From: Cellulomonas sp. ES6
Lineage (GTDB): Bacteria; Actinomycetota; Actinomycetes; Actinomycetales; Cellulomonadaceae
Direction of reading: 5' to 3'
NCBI RefSeq assembly: GCF_030053835.1
Contig: NZ_CP125655.1
Location: forward strand, 434,001 to 498,000
DNA length: 64,000 nucleotides
Shown here: one piece after another, positions 17,079 through 26,689 of the stretch
Numbering within the stretch: position 1 is the stretch's first letter
Layout of the letters: each line of letters starts with the position of its first letter
The notes under the pieces: model-generated
The model's input: only the letters and a program-made list of their open reading frames with translations
Databases searched by the model: none
Told to the model about the DNA's origin: nothing
Made by a program: the position numbers and the translations under genes

Positions 17079-17993
17079 GTGACGACGACCGACCCGCAGC
17101 TGCTCGCGCCCGTGTCCGTCGACGGCTCCGACGCCGGCGACGTCGAGGTCGCGCCCGAGCCCCGCGTGCCCGGGCTGTCGCCGTCGCGCGCCAACGACTT
17201 CCAGCAGTGCCCGCTGCTGTTCCGGCTCCGCGTCGTGGACAAGCGGCCCGAGCCGCCCAGCTCCGCGGCCGCCCGCGGGACGCTGGTGCACAGCGTGCTG
17301 GAGCGGCTGTACGACCTGCCGCTCGGCGAGCGGACGCCGGCGGCCGCGCACGCGCTGGTCCCCGAGGCGTGGGACCGGCTGCTGGAGCGCTCGCCCGAGG
17401 TCGTGACGCTGTTCGCGGACGAGCAGGAGCGGGAGGCGTGGCTCGGGAGCGCGCGGCTGCTGCTCGACACGTACTTCACCCTCGAGGACCCGAACCGGCT
17501 GCAGCCGGGCGACCGCGAGCTCGCCGTCACGACGCTGCTGGAGGACGGCCCGCAGCTCCGCGGCATCGTCGACCGGCTGGACGTCGCCCCCGACGGCGCG
17601 CTGCGGGTCGTCGACTACAAGACGGGCAAGTCGCCGAACCCGGGCTTCGAGGGCTCCGCGCTGTTCCAGATGCGGTTCTACGCCTACGTGCTCTGGCGCG
17701 AGCGGGGCGTCCTGCCCGCGCTGCTGCAGCTCGTCTACCTCGGCGACGGCCAGATCCTGCGGCACGCGCCGTCCGAGGCGGAGATGCGCACCCTCGAGCA
17801 GCGGCTCCGGGCGCTGTGGGCGCAGATCGAGGAGGCGGCGCGCACCGGCGAGTGGCGGCCCCGCAAGTCCCGGCTCTGCGACTGGTGCGCGCACCAGGCC
17901 GTGTGCCCGGCGTTCGGCGGCACCCCGCCGGAGATCCCGGAGGGCGCCGTCGAGCGCGCGATCGGGATCACCCCGGTCGCCCGCGCCTCCTGA
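17079..17993 (+). CDS. RecB/Cas4-family exonuclease with Fe-S cysteines
   Basis: A 304-residue PD-(D/E)XK nuclease. Visible motifs are LSPSRANDFQQCPLLFRLR, GTLVHSVLERLYDLP (His of the active site), RGIVDRLDVA with its metal-binding Asp, VVDYKTGK (Asp and Lys of the catalytic core) and QMRFYAYVLW. The first cysteine in QQCP and the trio in LCDWCAHQAVCP have the spacing of the iron-sulfur clamp of AddB and Cas4. It is the apparent equivalent of M. tuberculosis Rv2119, which also adjoins trmI. There is no helicase domain and no CRISPR nearby, so a housekeeping DNA repair role is likelier than adaptation. GTG 17079 is chosen from the -10 spacing. Confidence 0.9.
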   Translation: MTTTDPQLLAPVSVDGSDAGDVEVAPEPRVPGLSPSRANDFQQCPLLFRLRVVDKRPEPPSSAAARGTLVHSVLERLYDLPLGERTPAAAHALVPEAWDRLLERSPEVVTLFADEQEREAWLGSARLLLDTYFTLEDPNRLQPGDRELAVTTLLEDGPQLRGIVDRLDVAPDGALRVVDYKTGKSPNPGFEGSALFQMRFYAYVLWRERGVLPALLQLVYLGDGQILRHAPSEAEMRTLEQRLRALWAQIEEAARTGEWRPRKSRLCDWCAHQAVCPAFGGTPPEIPEGAVERAIGITPVARAS

Positions 17994-18015
17994 CCGCGGG
18001 CGACCGCGGGGCGTC

Positions 18016-18078
18016 CTGGTCAGCGCGGGGCAGCCCGGACAGCGCCGGGCTCCCGGTCAGCGCCGGGCAGCCCGGTCA
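18016..18078. repeat. Degenerate repeats between convergent genes
   Basis: The phrase CAGCGC(C/G)GGGC(A/T) recurs about every 17-20 bases between the nuclease and HAD genes. CCGGGC-A-GCCCGG at 18063-18075 can form a short hairpin, so part of the region may terminate transcription. Confidence 0.4.
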
Positions 18079-18753
18079 GCGCAGCAGGTCGAGCACGCTG
18101 CCCTGCGCGATCCGCACCAGGTCGGCCACGGTCACGTCCTCGAGCGACGACGTCGTGCTCAGACCCGGCAGGTCCGGCAGCTCACGGAAGACCTCGACGG
18201 CCAGCACCCGGGCGCCGGACGCGACGCCCGACGTGATGCCCGCCGGGGAGTCCTCCACCACCACGCAGTCCGTGACCGCCAGGCCCAGCCGCTCGGCGGC
18301 CAGCAGGTACGGCTCCGGGTCCGGCTTCGGCCGCTGCACCTCATCACCGGCCACGACCGCCGCGAACACCGCCGCCACCTGAGCGAAGGGCTCGGCGAGC
18401 TCGCGGTAGGACGACGTCACGAGCGCCTGCGGCACGCCGGCCTCGGCGAGCGCGGACAGCAGCTCGCGTGCCCCCGGCTGCCACGGCGTCTGCTCCGCGA
18501 CCGCGGCGGCGACCCGCTTGTTGAGGAAGTCCACGATCTCGTCGACCGGCAGGCCCACGCCGCGGCCCTGGAGGATCTCCGCGGAGACCTTCATGGGGTT
18601 GCCGACCAGGGTGAGCCCGTCCTCGTGCGTCCACGTGCCGCCCCACGACTCCACGAGCTCGGTCTCGGCGGCCATCCACAGCGGCTCGGTGTTGACGAGC
18701 GTGCCGTCCATGTCCCAGAGGACGGCGGCCGGGAGGTCGGTGTGGCGGGTCAC
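18076..18753 (-). CDS. HAD-IA family hydrolase (phosphatase/phosphoglucomutase-like)
   Basis: A 225-residue haloacid dehalogenase. Motif I is VLWDMDGTLVNTEPLW with the nucleophile Asp and the acid Asp two residues later; motif II is ALVTSSYRE; motif III Lys is in VQRPKPDPEPYLLAA; motif IV is CVVVEDSPAGI. A helical cap of about 60 residues follows motif I. The pattern fits small-molecule phosphatases or beta-phosphoglucomutase relatives; the substrate cannot be read from sequence. The GTG at 18753 follows ACAGGAGCACCTC; upstream in-frame sequence is low-complexity Arg/Ala and not part of the protein. TAGCCT at 18800-18795 is a plausible -10. Confidence 0.92.
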   Translation of the reverse strand: MTRHTDLPAAVLWDMDGTLVNTEPLWMAAETELVESWGGTWTHEDGLTLVGNPMKVSAEILQGRGVGLPVDEIVDFLNKRVAAAVAEQTPWQPGARELLSALAEAGVPQALVTSSYRELAEPFAQVAAVFAAVVAGDEVQRPKPDPEPYLLAAERLGLAVTDCVVVEDSPAGITSGVASGARVLAVEVFRELPDLPGLSTTSSLEDVTVADLVRIAQGSVLDLLR

Positions 18754-18830
18754 GAGGTGCTCCTGTCGTCGAGGTGCCGGGCGGCAGTCCCTCGAGGCTA
18801 ACCGGCCGGGGAGGCCGGGCGGTGAACGGC

Positions 18831-18898
18831 GGTCGTCCGGGCGCCTGTCCGCCGCGGTCCGTACGCGCGACCCGCGCCCGAACCGCGCCCGGACGACC
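18831..18898. terminator. Long-loop hairpin between HAD and surface-protein genes
   Basis: Perfect 14-bp arms (18831-18844, GGTCGTCCGGGCGC, and 18885-18898) enclose a 40-base loop. It lies about 55 bases past the stop of the large surface-protein gene and may end its transcript. Confidence 0.4.
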
Positions 18899-18917
18899 CG
18901 TGCCCGGTCGACCGCGT

Positions 18918-18959
18918 GCCGGCACGCAGTCAGCCCCGCGCGCCGGCACGCAGTCAGCC
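18918..18959. repeat. 24-bp-period direct repeat at the 3' end of the surface-protein gene
   Basis: GCCGGCACGCAGTCAGCC is present at 18918-18935 and 18942-18959. The second copy covers the stop codon and last codons of the large gene. Confidence 0.6.
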
Positions 18960-21900
18960 TCGCGAGCCGCGACTCCCCGGCCGCCGCACCAGCAGCCCTC
19001 CCGCGACGATCAGCGCCACCGCGACGGAGACGAATCCCCATCCGAGGACGGTCCCGCCGGTCACGGCGAGGCCCGGACCGCCGCGCGCTGCCGGGCCGCC
19101 GTCCGTCCCGCCGCCACCGGCGCCGGCTCCCCCGCCACCGCCACCGGTCGTCCCGCCGTCTCCGGGGCCGCCGTCGGGCGGCACCTCGGCCACACCCGGT
19201 CCGAGCGGGTCGATGATCACGCCGTCGACGGCGCCGTCCGCATCCCACGGCCCGCCGTCGGTGATCGTGTACGACAGCGTCGTGACGGTGCCCGTGGCGG
19301 CCGTCGTGGTGCCGGCGACCAGCGACGGCCCGTCGCCCCAGGCGTGGACGAGCTTCCGCGACGTCCAGCCGGAGGCATCCGCGACCGTCGCGAGGTAGAG
19401 GGTGACGCCGACCGACTCCCCGGGGGTGACGCACGCCAGCCGGAAGTCGAACACCCCCACGGGGTAGGCGTACGCGGGATCGTCGGTGCCGGTGCCCGCC
19501 TCGGTCGCGTGGCCCGCGCGATCGATCGTGCACGCGTCGACCGCCACCGCCACGACGCCGTCCCCCACCGCGTTCCGCGCCACCGTGAGCGTGTCGTCGA
19601 GCGCGTCGAGGGTGCCGTCCTGGTCGAGGTCGACGCTCTCCAGGGCGTCGGACGCGCCGTCACCGTCGGTGTCCGGGTCCCCGGGATCGGTGCCGGCGGC
19701 GTGCTCCCCGGCGTTGGTCAGGCCGTCGCCGTCCAGGTCGAGCGCGGCGTCGGCCGGGTCGAGCGGGTCGAGGCCGTGGTCGATCTCCCAGCCGTCCGGC
19801 ATCCCGTCGCCGTCGGTATCCGCGGCCTGGGGGTCGGTGCCCGCGGCGTGCTCCTCCGCGTTGGTCAGGCCGTCGCCGTCCAGATCCAGCGCGGCATCGG
19901 CCGGGTCCAGCGGGTCGAGGCCGTGGTCGACCTCCCAGCCGTCCGGCATCCCGTCGCCGTCGGTATCGCCGTCCTGCGGGTCCGTCCCCGCACCGTGCTC
20001 GGCGTAGTTCGTCAGGCCGTCACCGTCCGGGTCGAGCGCACCGTCCGCCGGGTCCAGCGGGTCCAGGCCGTGGTCGACCTCCCACCCGTCGGGCATCCCG
20101 TCGCCGTCGGTGTCGGGCGAGCCCGGGTCCGAGCCGGCGGCGTGCTCCTCGGCGTTGGTCAGGCCGTCGCCGTCGGGGTCCAGCGCGGCGTCCGCGGGGT
20201 CGAGCGGGTCGAGGCCGTGGTCGACCTCCCACCCGTCGGGCAGGCCGTCGCCGTCGGTGTCCGCGGCCTGGGGGTCGGTGCCCGCGGCGTGCTCCTCGAC
20301 GTTCGTCAGGCCGTCCCCGTCCGGGTCCAGCGCGCCGTCCGCCGGGTCCAGCGGGTCCAGGCCGTGGTCGACCTCCCACCCGTCCGGCAGGCCGTCACCG
20401 TCGGTGTCGGCGTCCTGCGGGTCGGTGCCGGTGGCGTGCTCCTCGGCGTTGGTCAGACCGTCACCGTCCGGGTCGAGCCCGCTGTCGTCCGTGAGCGGGT
20501 CGAGGCCGTGGTCGACCTCCCAGCCGTCGGGCATCCCGTCACCGTCCGTGTCGGGCGAGCTCGGGTCGGTGCCGTGGACGGTGATCTCGTCGACGTCGGG
20601 CAGGCCGTCACCGTCGGTGTCCCCCGTGTTCGCGACGAGCGGGTCCGTCCCCGCCGCCACCTCGGCGCCGTCGCCGGCCCCGTCACCGTCGGTGTCGGCG
20701 TCCTGCGGATCGGTCCCCAGGCCGAGCTCCTGCAGGTTCGTCAGACCGTCGCCGTCGGGGTCCAGCGCGGCGTCGGCCGGGTCGAGCGGGTCCAGGCCGT
20801 GGTCGACCTCCCACCCGTCGGGCATCCCGTCGCCGTCGGTGTCGGCCGCGCCCGGGTCCGTGCCGGCGGCGTGCTCCTCGACGTTCGTCAGGCCGTCCCC
20901 GTCCGGGTCCAGCGCACCGTCCGCCGGGTCCAGCGAGTCCAGGTCGTGGTCGACCTCCCAGCCATCGGGCAGGCCGTCGCCGTCGGTGTCCGCGTCCTGG
21001 GGGTCGGTGCCCGCGGTGTGCTCCTCGGCGTTGGTCAGGCCGTCGCCGTCCGCGTCGAGCCCGGCGTCGGCCGGGTCCAGCGGGTCGAGGCCGTGGTCGA
21101 CCTCCCACCCGTCGGGCATCCCATCGCCGTCGGTGTCGGCCTCCTGGGGATCGGTCCCCCGGCCGTACTCCTCCAGGTTTGTCAGCCCGTCACCGTCGGG
21201 GTCGAGCCCGGCGTCGGCCGGGTCCAGCGGGTCCAGGCCGTGGTCGACCTCCCAGCCGTCGGGCAGGCCGTCCCCGTCGGTGTCCGCGTCCTGGGGGTCG
21301 GTACCGGCGGCGTGCTCCTCGGCGTTGGTCAGGCCGTCGCCGTCCGCGTCGAGCCCGGCGTCGGCCGGGTCCAGCGGGTCGAGGCCGTGGTCGACCTCCC
21401 ACCCGTCGGGCATCCCGTCACCGTCGGTGTCGGCCTCCTGGGGGTCGGTCCCCCGGCCGTACTCCTCCAGGTTCGTCAGGCCGTCGCCGTCCGCGTCGAG
21501 CCCGGCATCGTCCGTCAGCGGGTCGAGGCCGTGGTCCACCTCCCAGCCGTCGGGCATCCCGTCGCCGTCGGTGTCGGCCTCCTGCGGATCGGTCCCCCGG
21601 CCGTACTCCTCCAGGTTCGTCAGCCCGTCGCCGTCGAGGTCGAGCCCGGCGTCCGCCGGGTCCAGCGGGTCCAGGCCGTGGTCGGCCTCCCAGGCGGTCG
21701 GCATGCCGTCGCCGTCGTCGTCCGCGTCGAGGTAGTTCGCGGCGCCGTCACCGTCGGTGTCGTCGTCGCGCACGTCACCGCTGCCGTCGACGTCCTCGTC
21801 GGCCGTCGCCAGCGAGTCGCCGTCGTCGTCCGCGTCGAGGTAGTTCGCGGCGCCGTCACCGTCGGTGTCGTCGTCGCGCACGTCACCGCTGCCGTCGACG

Positions 21901-24533
21901 TCCTCGTCGGCCGTCGCCAGCGAGTCGCCGTCGTCGTCGGTGTCGAGGTAGTCGGGGGTGCCGTCGCCGTCCAGGTCGTGGACGACGCCCAGCGCGGTCA
22001 GCTCGTCGCGCGTGAGGACGCCGTCGCCGTCGTCGTCGACGTCCGCGCAGTCCACGAGTCCGTCCCCGTCGGTGTCGGCGCCCGAGGTCGCCATCGCGGT
22101 CATCTCGACGGCACTGGCCCCGAAGTCGGAGCCGGCGAGCGACGTCACGATCCCGGTGGGCGAGAACGCGCCCCGGCCGATCGCGAGGTGGGTCCGCGAC
22201 GTGTCGCTCGTCGCGTTGGCGTAGACGAGGTCGGCGAGGCCGTCGCCGTCGACGTCCCGCAGCAGCGTCGACTCGCTCGCCGACGACCCCCAGCCGACTG
22301 CCGACGCGAGGGGCCCGCGGATCTGGTTCCACGAGAACCTCCCGCCACCGAGCGCCTTCCAGACGACGGTGTACGCCCACCCGTCGTCGACCGACACGAT
22401 GTCGGCCAGGCCGTCGCCGGTGACGTCGGCGACGAGGGTCTGCCGCGTGGAGGACGTGTCCGACCCGACCGCGAAGTTCGGGTTCGGTGTGCGCACGGCG
22501 GCCGCGAACGTCCCGTCCCCGTTGCCGAGGTACGTGTCGGCGTAGCGGTACGTCGTCCCGCGGGAGACGAACACGATGTCCTGCACGCCGTCGCCGTCGG
22601 CGTCCGCGAGACGCGTCGTCTGGACCTCCGCGTCCTGCCCGAAGTCGGACCCGGGGACCGTGGTCACGACCGGCGTGGAGCTGAACACCCCGGAGGCGGC
22701 ACCGGGGTAGACCCAGATCCGGTCGCCCGCCTCGTCGGCCTGCACGAGGTCGGCGAACCGGTCGCCGTTCACGTCGCCGACCATCGTCGCCTGCTGCGGT
22801 CCCGACCCGAACGGGGCGGCGAGCCCGGGGGTCTGCACGACCGAGCTGAACCTCCGCCCGACCGCGTCACGCGGGTACACCCGCGCCAGGTTGCCCGTGT
22901 TGCTGGCGTAGACGACGTCGTCCTGCCCGTCGCCGGTCACGTCCGCGACGAGGGTGTTCTCGTTCGTGCCGATCCCGAGGTCGACGAAGGAGAGCGCGCT
23001 CCCGCGGTCGTCGACCGCCTGCTGGAACGTGCCGTCCCCGTTCGACCGGTAGCTGGAGGCGACGCCCACGCCGCTGTAGACCGAGGTCGACCCGTCGGCC
23101 ACCCAGAGGATGTCGGCGCGGCACTCGAGGGTGTCGCCCACGCCGTCGCCGTCGGCGTCCGCGCTGTGCACGACGGTGTCGAGGTAGTCGGGGAGCCCGT
23201 CCCCGTCCGAGTCGTCGTCGCGGGGGTCGCCGTCGCCGTCGAGGTCCTCGTCGAGGGTGGGGACCCCGTCGCCGTCGTCGTCGGCGTCGGAGACGTCGGG
23301 GGTCCCGTCGCCGTCGGTGTCGGTGCCGATCCGGGCGAGCCCCGTGAACTCCGACGTCGTGATGCCGGCGTCGAACGCGGGGCCGCCGGCCGTGGTGGTC
23401 GGGGTCGTCGCGAACTGGCCGCCCGTCGTGGCCGGGTGCACCACCACGCGGGAGCCCGACGCGTCGGCGACGACGACGTCGGCGAGGCCGTCGCCGGTGA
23501 CGTCGCCGACCATCGTGGCGTGGTTCGAGTCGAACCCGAAGCCGCCCGCCGAGAGGGACGTCGACACCACCGGGCCGAACGCGCCGGAGCCGGAGGCCAG
23601 CGTCACCACGATGCGGTACGGAGAGCTCGTCGTCTGAGACACGACGTCCGCGTCACCGTCGCCGTCGACGTCGCCGAACCCGGTCGTCGCGGCCGAACCG
23701 GTCGCACCGAGCACGCCCGTCACGCTCGACACGGTCGGCGTCGCGGCGAACCCGCCCGTGCCGTCGCCGGCGTAGAACGCGACGCTGTTGGCGCGGGCGT
23801 TGACGACGTCGAGCGCACCGTCACCGTTCGCGTCGGCGAGTCCGGTGACGTCGGTGGTCGAGGACCCGAAGTCCTGGTTCCCGCCGAGCGTCGCGGTGGT
23901 CCGCGTCGCGACGCTGAACGTCCCGGCCGCCGTGCCCGGGTAGACGGTGACCGCGTCGGGGTTGGCCGACGCCTTGAGCAGGACGACGTCGGGGATCCCG
24001 TCGCCGGTGACGTCCGCGAGCACGGTCGAGTCCGTCGCGCTCGTCCCGATGCCGGAGTTCGGGATGTTCGAGACCACCGCCGCCGCGAACGTCGACCCGG
24101 GCTCCTGGAGCTGGACGGAGAAGCTGTCGTTGACCGTGCCCGTGGCGTCGCCGCCCCAGAACAGGTCGTCGAGGCCGTCACCGTCGAAGTCGGCCAGCCC
24201 GGAGTGCTCGGTGGGCCCGATGCCGGCGTCGACGACGTCCGTCGTGTCGACCGTGGGGCCGGGCAGGAAGCCGCCCGCCCGATCCGACTCGGTGACGGTG
24301 GTCGAGCTGCCGTCGTTCGTCCAGACGATGCCGGTCAGGGCCTCCGCGGCATCCGGCACCCCGTCGCCGTCGCGGTCGAGCAGCGTCGGAGCCGCCGTCG
24401 CGGGTGGTGCCAGGAGGACCCCGCACCCCGCGAGGGCGACCGCCGCGCCGACCGCGACGAGCCGCTTCCCTCTCCGGTGGACTCCTCGGTCCTGTGAGTC
24501 CCCGCCCCGGCCCTGGTGAGCTCCGTCTCGCAC
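18954..24533 (-). CDS. Giant sortase-anchored FG-GAP/TSP3-repeat surface protein
   Basis: A 1859-residue secreted protein. A signal peptide of about 48 residues ends in PPATAA. Two FG-GAP/VCBS-like blocks (roughly residues 50-430 and 480-810) carry phrases such as [13 protein letters not shown] and [12 protein letters not shown], the beta-propeller pattern with Ca2+ loops. A region of DxDGDG calcium loops links them. Residues about 936-1620 hold thirteen units of about 49 residues ([20 protein letters not shown], then DGDGLTN.EE) plus one divergent unit, like thrombospondin type 3 repeats. A beta-rich domain precedes the tail LAVTG, a hydrophobic helix and [10 protein letters not shown], a class E sortase signal. 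GTG 24533 follows AGGAGGAACG. Likely a rigid Ca2+-dependent stalk or adhesin. No sortase gene is in the window. Confidence 0.88.
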   Translation of the reverse strand: MRDGAHQGRGGDSQDRGVHRRGKRLVAVGAAVALAGCGVLLAPPATAAPTLLDRDGDGVPDAAEALTGIVWTNDGSSTTVTESDRAGGFLPGPTVDTTDVVDAGIGPTEHSGLADFDGDGLDDLFWGGDATGTVNDSFSVQLQEPGSTFAAAVVSNIPNSGIGTSATDSTVLADVTGDGIPDVVLLKASANPDAVTVYPGTAAGTFSVATRTTATLGGNQDFGSSTTDVTGLADANGDGALDVVNARANSVAFYAGDGTGGFAATPTVSSVTGVLGATGSAATTGFGDVDGDGDADVVSQTTSSPYRIVVTLASGSGAFGPVVSTSLSAGGFGFDSNHATMVGDVTGDGLADVVVADASGSRVVVHPATTGGQFATTPTTTAGGPAFDAGITTSEFTGLARIGTDTDGDGTPDVSDADDDGDGVPTLDEDLDGDGDPRDDDSDGDGLPDYLDTVVHSADADGDGVGDTLECRADILWVADGSTSVYSGVGVASSYRSNGDGTFQQAVDDRGSALSFVDLGIGTNENTLVADVTGDGQDDVVYASNTGNLARVYPRDAVGRRFSSVVQTPGLAAPFGSGPQQATMVGDVNGDRFADLVQADEAGDRIWVYPGAASGVFSSTPVVTTVPGSDFGQDAEVQTTRLADADGDGVQDIVFVSRGTTYRYADTYLGNGDGTFAAAVRTPNPNFAVGSDTSSTRQTLVADVTGDGLADIVSVDDGWAYTVVWKALGGGRFSWNQIRGPLASAVGWGSSASESTLLRDVDGDGLADLVYANATSDTSRTHLAIGRGAFSPTGIVTSLAGSDFGASAVEMTAMATSGADTDGDGLVDCADVDDDGDGVLTRDELTALGVVHDLDGDGTPDYLDTDDDGDSLATADEDVDGSGDVRDDDTDGDGAANYLDADDDGDSLATADEDVDGSGDVRDDDTDGDGAANYLDADDDGDGMPTAWEADHGLDPLDPADAGLDLDGDGLTNLEEYGRGTDPQEADTDGDGMPDGWEVDHGLDPLTDDAGLDADGDGLTNLEEYGRGTDPQEADTDGDGMPDGWEVDHGLDPLDPADAGLDADGDGLTNAEEHAAGTDPQDADTDGDGLPDGWEVDHGLDPLDPADAGLDPDGDGLTNLEEYGRGTDPQEADTDGDGMPDGWEVDHGLDPLDPADAGLDADGDGLTNAEEHTAGTDPQDADTDGDGLPDGWEVDHDLDSLDPADGALDPDGDGLTNVEEHAAGTDPGAADTDGDGMPDGWEVDHGLDPLDPADAALDPDGDGLTNLQELGLGTDPQDADTDGDGAGDGAEVAAGTDPLVANTGDTDGDGLPDVDEITVHGTDPSSPDTDGDGMPDGWEVDHGLDPLTDDSGLDPDGDGLTNAEEHATGTDPQDADTDGDGLPDGWEVDHGLDPLDPADGALDPDGDGLTNVEEHAAGTDPQAADTDGDGLPDGWEVDHGLDPLDPADAALDPDGDGLTNAEEHAAGSDPGSPDTDGDGMPDGWEVDHGLDPLDPADGALDPDGDGLTNYAEHGAGTDPQDGDTDGDGMPDGWEVDHGLDPLDPADAALDLDGDGLTNAEEHAAGTDPQAADTDGDGMPDGWEIDHGLDPLDPADAALDLDGDGLTNAGEHAAGTDPGDPDTDGDGASDALESVDLDQDGTLDALDDTLTVARNAVGDGVVAVAVDACTIDRAGHATEAGTGTDDPAYAYPVGVFDFRLACVTPGESVGVTLYLATVADASGWTSRKLVHAWGDGPSLVAGTTTAATGTVTTLSYTITDGGPWDADGAVDGVIIDPLGPGVAEVPPDGGPGDGGTTGGGGGGAGAGGGGTDGGPAARGGPGLAVTGGTVLGWGFVSVAVALIVAGGLLVRRPGSRGSRG
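19673..21727 (-). repeat. 147-bp coding tandem repeats (TSP3-like array)
   Basis: Fourteen consecutive 147-bp units encode the calcium-loop repeats of the surface protein. Thirteen keep the D-x-D-G-D-G, GWE.DHGLDPL and GLTN signature; the eighth from the N-terminal side is divergent ([16 protein letters not shown]). Small linker differences (TDD versus DPAD) and swaps of EYGRG and EHAAG distinguish the units. Confidence 0.9.
21721..21936 (-). repeat. Perfect 108-bp tandem duplication within the surface-protein gene
   Basis: Bases 21721-21828 and 21829-21936 are identical, encoding 36 residues ([18 protein letters not shown] in each) twice. Full identity at all codon positions points to a recent in-frame duplication, in contrast with the diverged 147-bp units next to it. 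Confidence 0.9.
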
Positions 24534-24860
24534 CGTTCCTCCTCGAACGACTCGTCATCGAGCCGTCCGCCGAGGCGTCCCCCGTGCCGGGGGCGAGCAC
24601 CGCGGACGACTGATGCCATCCGATCCGGGTGCGGCGCCCGGCACTGCTGCACACACAGGCGACCGTGCTCGGCGACGCTGCCGTGGTGCCTGTGGCAGCC
24701 AGGATGACCCCGGGCGCGAGGCGGGTCAACGGGGCCTCGACGTTCCTGTGGGAACCGCGCGATCCGTCCGCCGGCGGCCGGAGCCCGTGACAGCGGCTCC
24801 TCGCCGGTGAGGCCCGCGGAGCACCTCCGCGGGGGCGACGTCGGCCGGTACGGTCGGGCC
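24534..24860. other. Upstream region of the surface-protein gene
   Basis: A 327-bp stretch between divergent genes. TTGACC followed 16 bases later by TCATCC (leftward, near 24730-24703) is a weak promoter match for the surface-protein gene. The AGGAGG site adjoins its GTG. TACGGT at 24849-24854 serves the rightward gene. No RNA gene or known riboswitch could be recognised. Confidence 0.45.
24849..24854 (+). promoter_or_regulatory. -10 box of the small membrane gene (TACGGT)
   Basis: TACGGT lies six bases before the ATG at 24861, leaderless spacing. Confidence 0.45.
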
Positions 24861-25076
24861 ATGGCCTCGATGACCGCGTTTGTGCTGCTCGTGTACGTGC
24901 TGGTGCCGGCGGTGCTGCTGTTCGTGCTGTATCTCGTGGTCCGCCGTGCCGTCCGGGACGGGTTCCTCGACGCGCGCGAGGTCGACCGCCGGGAGGCCGC
25001 GCTCCGGCAGTCGCAGGCCGTGGCGGCACCGCCCACGCCCGTCACCCCGGCGCCCGGCCCGGGCGACCCGGCCTGA
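24861..25076 (+). CDS. Small single-span membrane protein
   Basis: A 71-residue protein with one strong membrane helix at about residues 5-25 (TAFVLLVYVLVPAVLLFVLYLVV), a basic and then charged juxtamembrane segment RRAVRDGFLDAREVDRREAALRQS and a Pro/Ala tail. It has no recognisable domain; the layout resembles small actinobacterial accessory membrane proteins. ATG 24861 is chosen because of the -10 box six bases upstream; a longer in-frame version exists but would add a non-hydrophobic leader. It is isolated between two leftward genes. Its function is unknown. Confidence 0.6.
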   Translation: MASMTAFVLLVYVLVPAVLLFVLYLVVRRAVRDGFLDAREVDRREAALRQSQAVAAPPTPVTPAPGPGDPA

Positions 25077-25139
25077 CCTGCCCCCCGGACTCCCGTCCGC
25101 CCACGCCGCGGGCGGGCGGGTCCGACCGGCGCGGGGCGG

Positions 25140-26609
25140 TCAGCGTCCCGTGTCGAGCGCGAAGCGCACGGTGCGCCGGTCGACGGACGCCTCGGCCAGC
25201 CGCACCCGCACGTCCGTCCCCAGCGGCAGCGCGTCCCCCTCGACGCGCCCCCGCGCCGGCGGCTCGCGCAGCTGCACGACGCCCGACGTCCCGTCGTCGC
25301 GCACGTCGACCACCACCCCGCCGAACACCTCCCCGACCCGGCCGCTGAGCAGCGCCGCCTCGACGAGGTCGACGCAGCCCCGGTCGTACGCCGCGGCACG
25401 CCGGTCGCCGCCCGCCATCACGTCCGGCAGCGACGGCAGCGCCTCGCGCACCCACGACGGCACGTCGGTCCCCGCGCACAGCGCGACGCACGTCTCCCCC
25501 ACGAACCGGTCGACCAGCCGGCGCAGCGGCGCGGTCGCGTGGGCGTACGGCGCGGCGATCGCGGCGTGCTGCGGCTGCTCGGGGGCCTCGCCGTCGAACG
25601 CCACGTACGCCGCGCCGCGCAGCAGGGTGGTCGCCTCGGTGAGCAGCGCCGCCTGCGCCGGCACCGAGGCGTCGAGCCCGCGCACCACCTCGGCGTGCCC
25701 GGCGCCGTCGGGCCACGGCACCCCGAGCGCGTGCGCCGTCCGGCGCAGCCGCTCGACGTCCCGGGGGTCGGCCGGCGGGAGGGTGCGCAGGACGCCCACG
25801 CCGCCGTCGAGCATGAGGCGGGCGGCCGCCATGCCGGTGAGGAGCGACACCTGGGCGTTCCAGTCCTCGACCGGCAGGGTCGCCCGGCTGGTCAGCGTCC
25901 ACCGGTCCGCCCCGTCGACCTCGACCTCCTGGTCCGGCGTCGGCAGCGTGAGCCCGCCGCGTGCGACCTCGGCGGCGACGCGCAGCCGCCCGACCTCCCG
26001 GAGCAGCTCCGGCGTGCCGTCCGCCGTGCCGGCGTCGAGAGCGCGCTGCACGCCAACGTAGTCGAGCTGCGCCCTGCTGCGGACGACCGCCCGGTGCACC
26101 CGGACGCGCGTGGGCTCGGCGTCGGCGTCCAGGTCGAGGTCCCACAGCAGCGCGGGGGCGTCCTGGTCCGGCAGGAGGCTCGCCGCTCCCTCGGAGAGCC
26201 GCGGCGGGTGCAGGGGCACGCGACCGTCGGGGCCGTAGAGCGTGACCACGCGGCGCCGGGCCTCCGCGTCCACCGCGCCGCCCGGCCGCACCCACGCGGC
26301 GACGTCCGCGATGGCGTAGCGCAGGCGGTACCCGGAGCCGCGCCGCTCGAGGTGCAGCGCCTGGTCGAGGTCGCGCGAGCCGGCCGGGTCGATCGTCACG
26401 AACGGCACGTCCCGCGCGTCCTCCCGCTCGGGACCGCGGTCCGACGGCCCGGCGGCCAGCACCTCGTCCACCTCGGCGAGCACGGCGGCGGCGAACTCCC
26501 CCGGCACGTCGAGCTCGTCCCGCAGCGCGGCGAGCCCCGCCCGCACGGCGGCGTCGACGCGTCGCGCACGGGCGTCCCCGGCGGCGGGGCGGAGGCGGAC
26601 GTGGCGCAC
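25140..26609 (-). CDS. RNB-domain ribonuclease (RNase II/R family)
   Basis: A 489-residue 3'-5' exoribonuclease made almost only of the RNB catalytic domain with a short N-terminal cap. The active site is in FVTIDPAGSRDLDQALHLE, which supplies the clustered Asp residues that bind two Mg2+ ions, followed by YRLRYAIADVAAWVRPG. RGAAYVAFDG and HAAIAAPYAHATAPLRRLVDRF match the C-terminal RNB blocks that include the essential Arg. Cold-shock and S1 domains found in E. coli RNase II are missing or reduced to the last 80 residues, as in other actinobacterial short forms. The GTG at 26609 lies six bases after TAGGCT. It likely degrades mRNA fragments in the cytoplasm. Confidence 0.92.
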   Translation of the reverse strand: MRHVRLRPAAGDARARRVDAAVRAGLAALRDELDVPGEFAAAVLAEVDEVLAAGPSDRGPEREDARDVPFVTIDPAGSRDLDQALHLERRGSGYRLRYAIADVAAWVRPGGAVDAEARRRVVTLYGPDGRVPLHPPRLSEGAASLLPDQDAPALLWDLDLDADAEPTRVRVHRAVVRSRAQLDYVGVQRALDAGTADGTPELLREVGRLRVAAEVARGGLTLPTPDQEVEVDGADRWTLTSRATLPVEDWNAQVSLLTGMAAARLMLDGGVGVLRTLPPADPRDVERLRRTAHALGVPWPDGAGHAEVVRGLDASVPAQAALLTEATTLLRGAAYVAFDGEAPEQPQHAAIAAPYAHATAPLRRLVDRFVGETCVALCAGTDVPSWVREALPSLPDVMAGGDRRAAAYDRGCVDLVEAALLSGRVGEVFGGVVVDVRDDGTSGVVQLREPPARGRVEGDALPLGTDVRVRLAEASVDRRTVRFALDTGR

Positions 26610-26615
26610 GCGGCG

Positions 26616-26621
26616 AGCCTA
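26616..26621 (-). promoter_or_regulatory. -10 box of the RNB ribonuclease gene (TAGGCT)
   Basis: TAGGCT lies six bases before the GTG at 26609, consistent with a leaderless transcript. Confidence 0.5.
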
Positions 26622-26689
26622 GGCCGACCGCGCGCACCCCGCCCGGGGCCGGCGCCCCGGACGCCCGCCGGCCCGCCCGGCCCCGGCCC

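Noticed and set aside
17079..17993. Cas4 as part of a CRISPR system
   Set aside because: No array or other cas gene occurs in the window, and the neighbour trmI matches a housekeeping context.
19673..21936. Regular repeats that could suggest a CRISPR array
   Set aside because: The period is 147 or 108 bp, a multiple of three, the reading frame is continuous, the units encode calcium loops and no cas genes are nearby.
18774..24497. A 1907-codon open frame on the plus strand opposite the surface-protein gene
   Set aside because: It is the mirror of a GC-rich repeat gene: its sequence is low-complexity Val/Arg/Gly runs, has no domain, and the leftward frame has a signal peptide, ribosome site and sortase tail.
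24534..24860. Possible riboswitch upstream of the surface-protein gene
   Set aside because: I looked for cyclic-di-GMP, cyclic-di-AMP and cobalamin motif cores and found no convincing match.
26622..26689. GC-rich inverted GGGGCCGG/CCGGCCCC between the isomerase and ribonuclease genes
   Set aside because: Arms of 8 bp with a loop near 27 bases in a 90 percent GC stretch are expected by chance.
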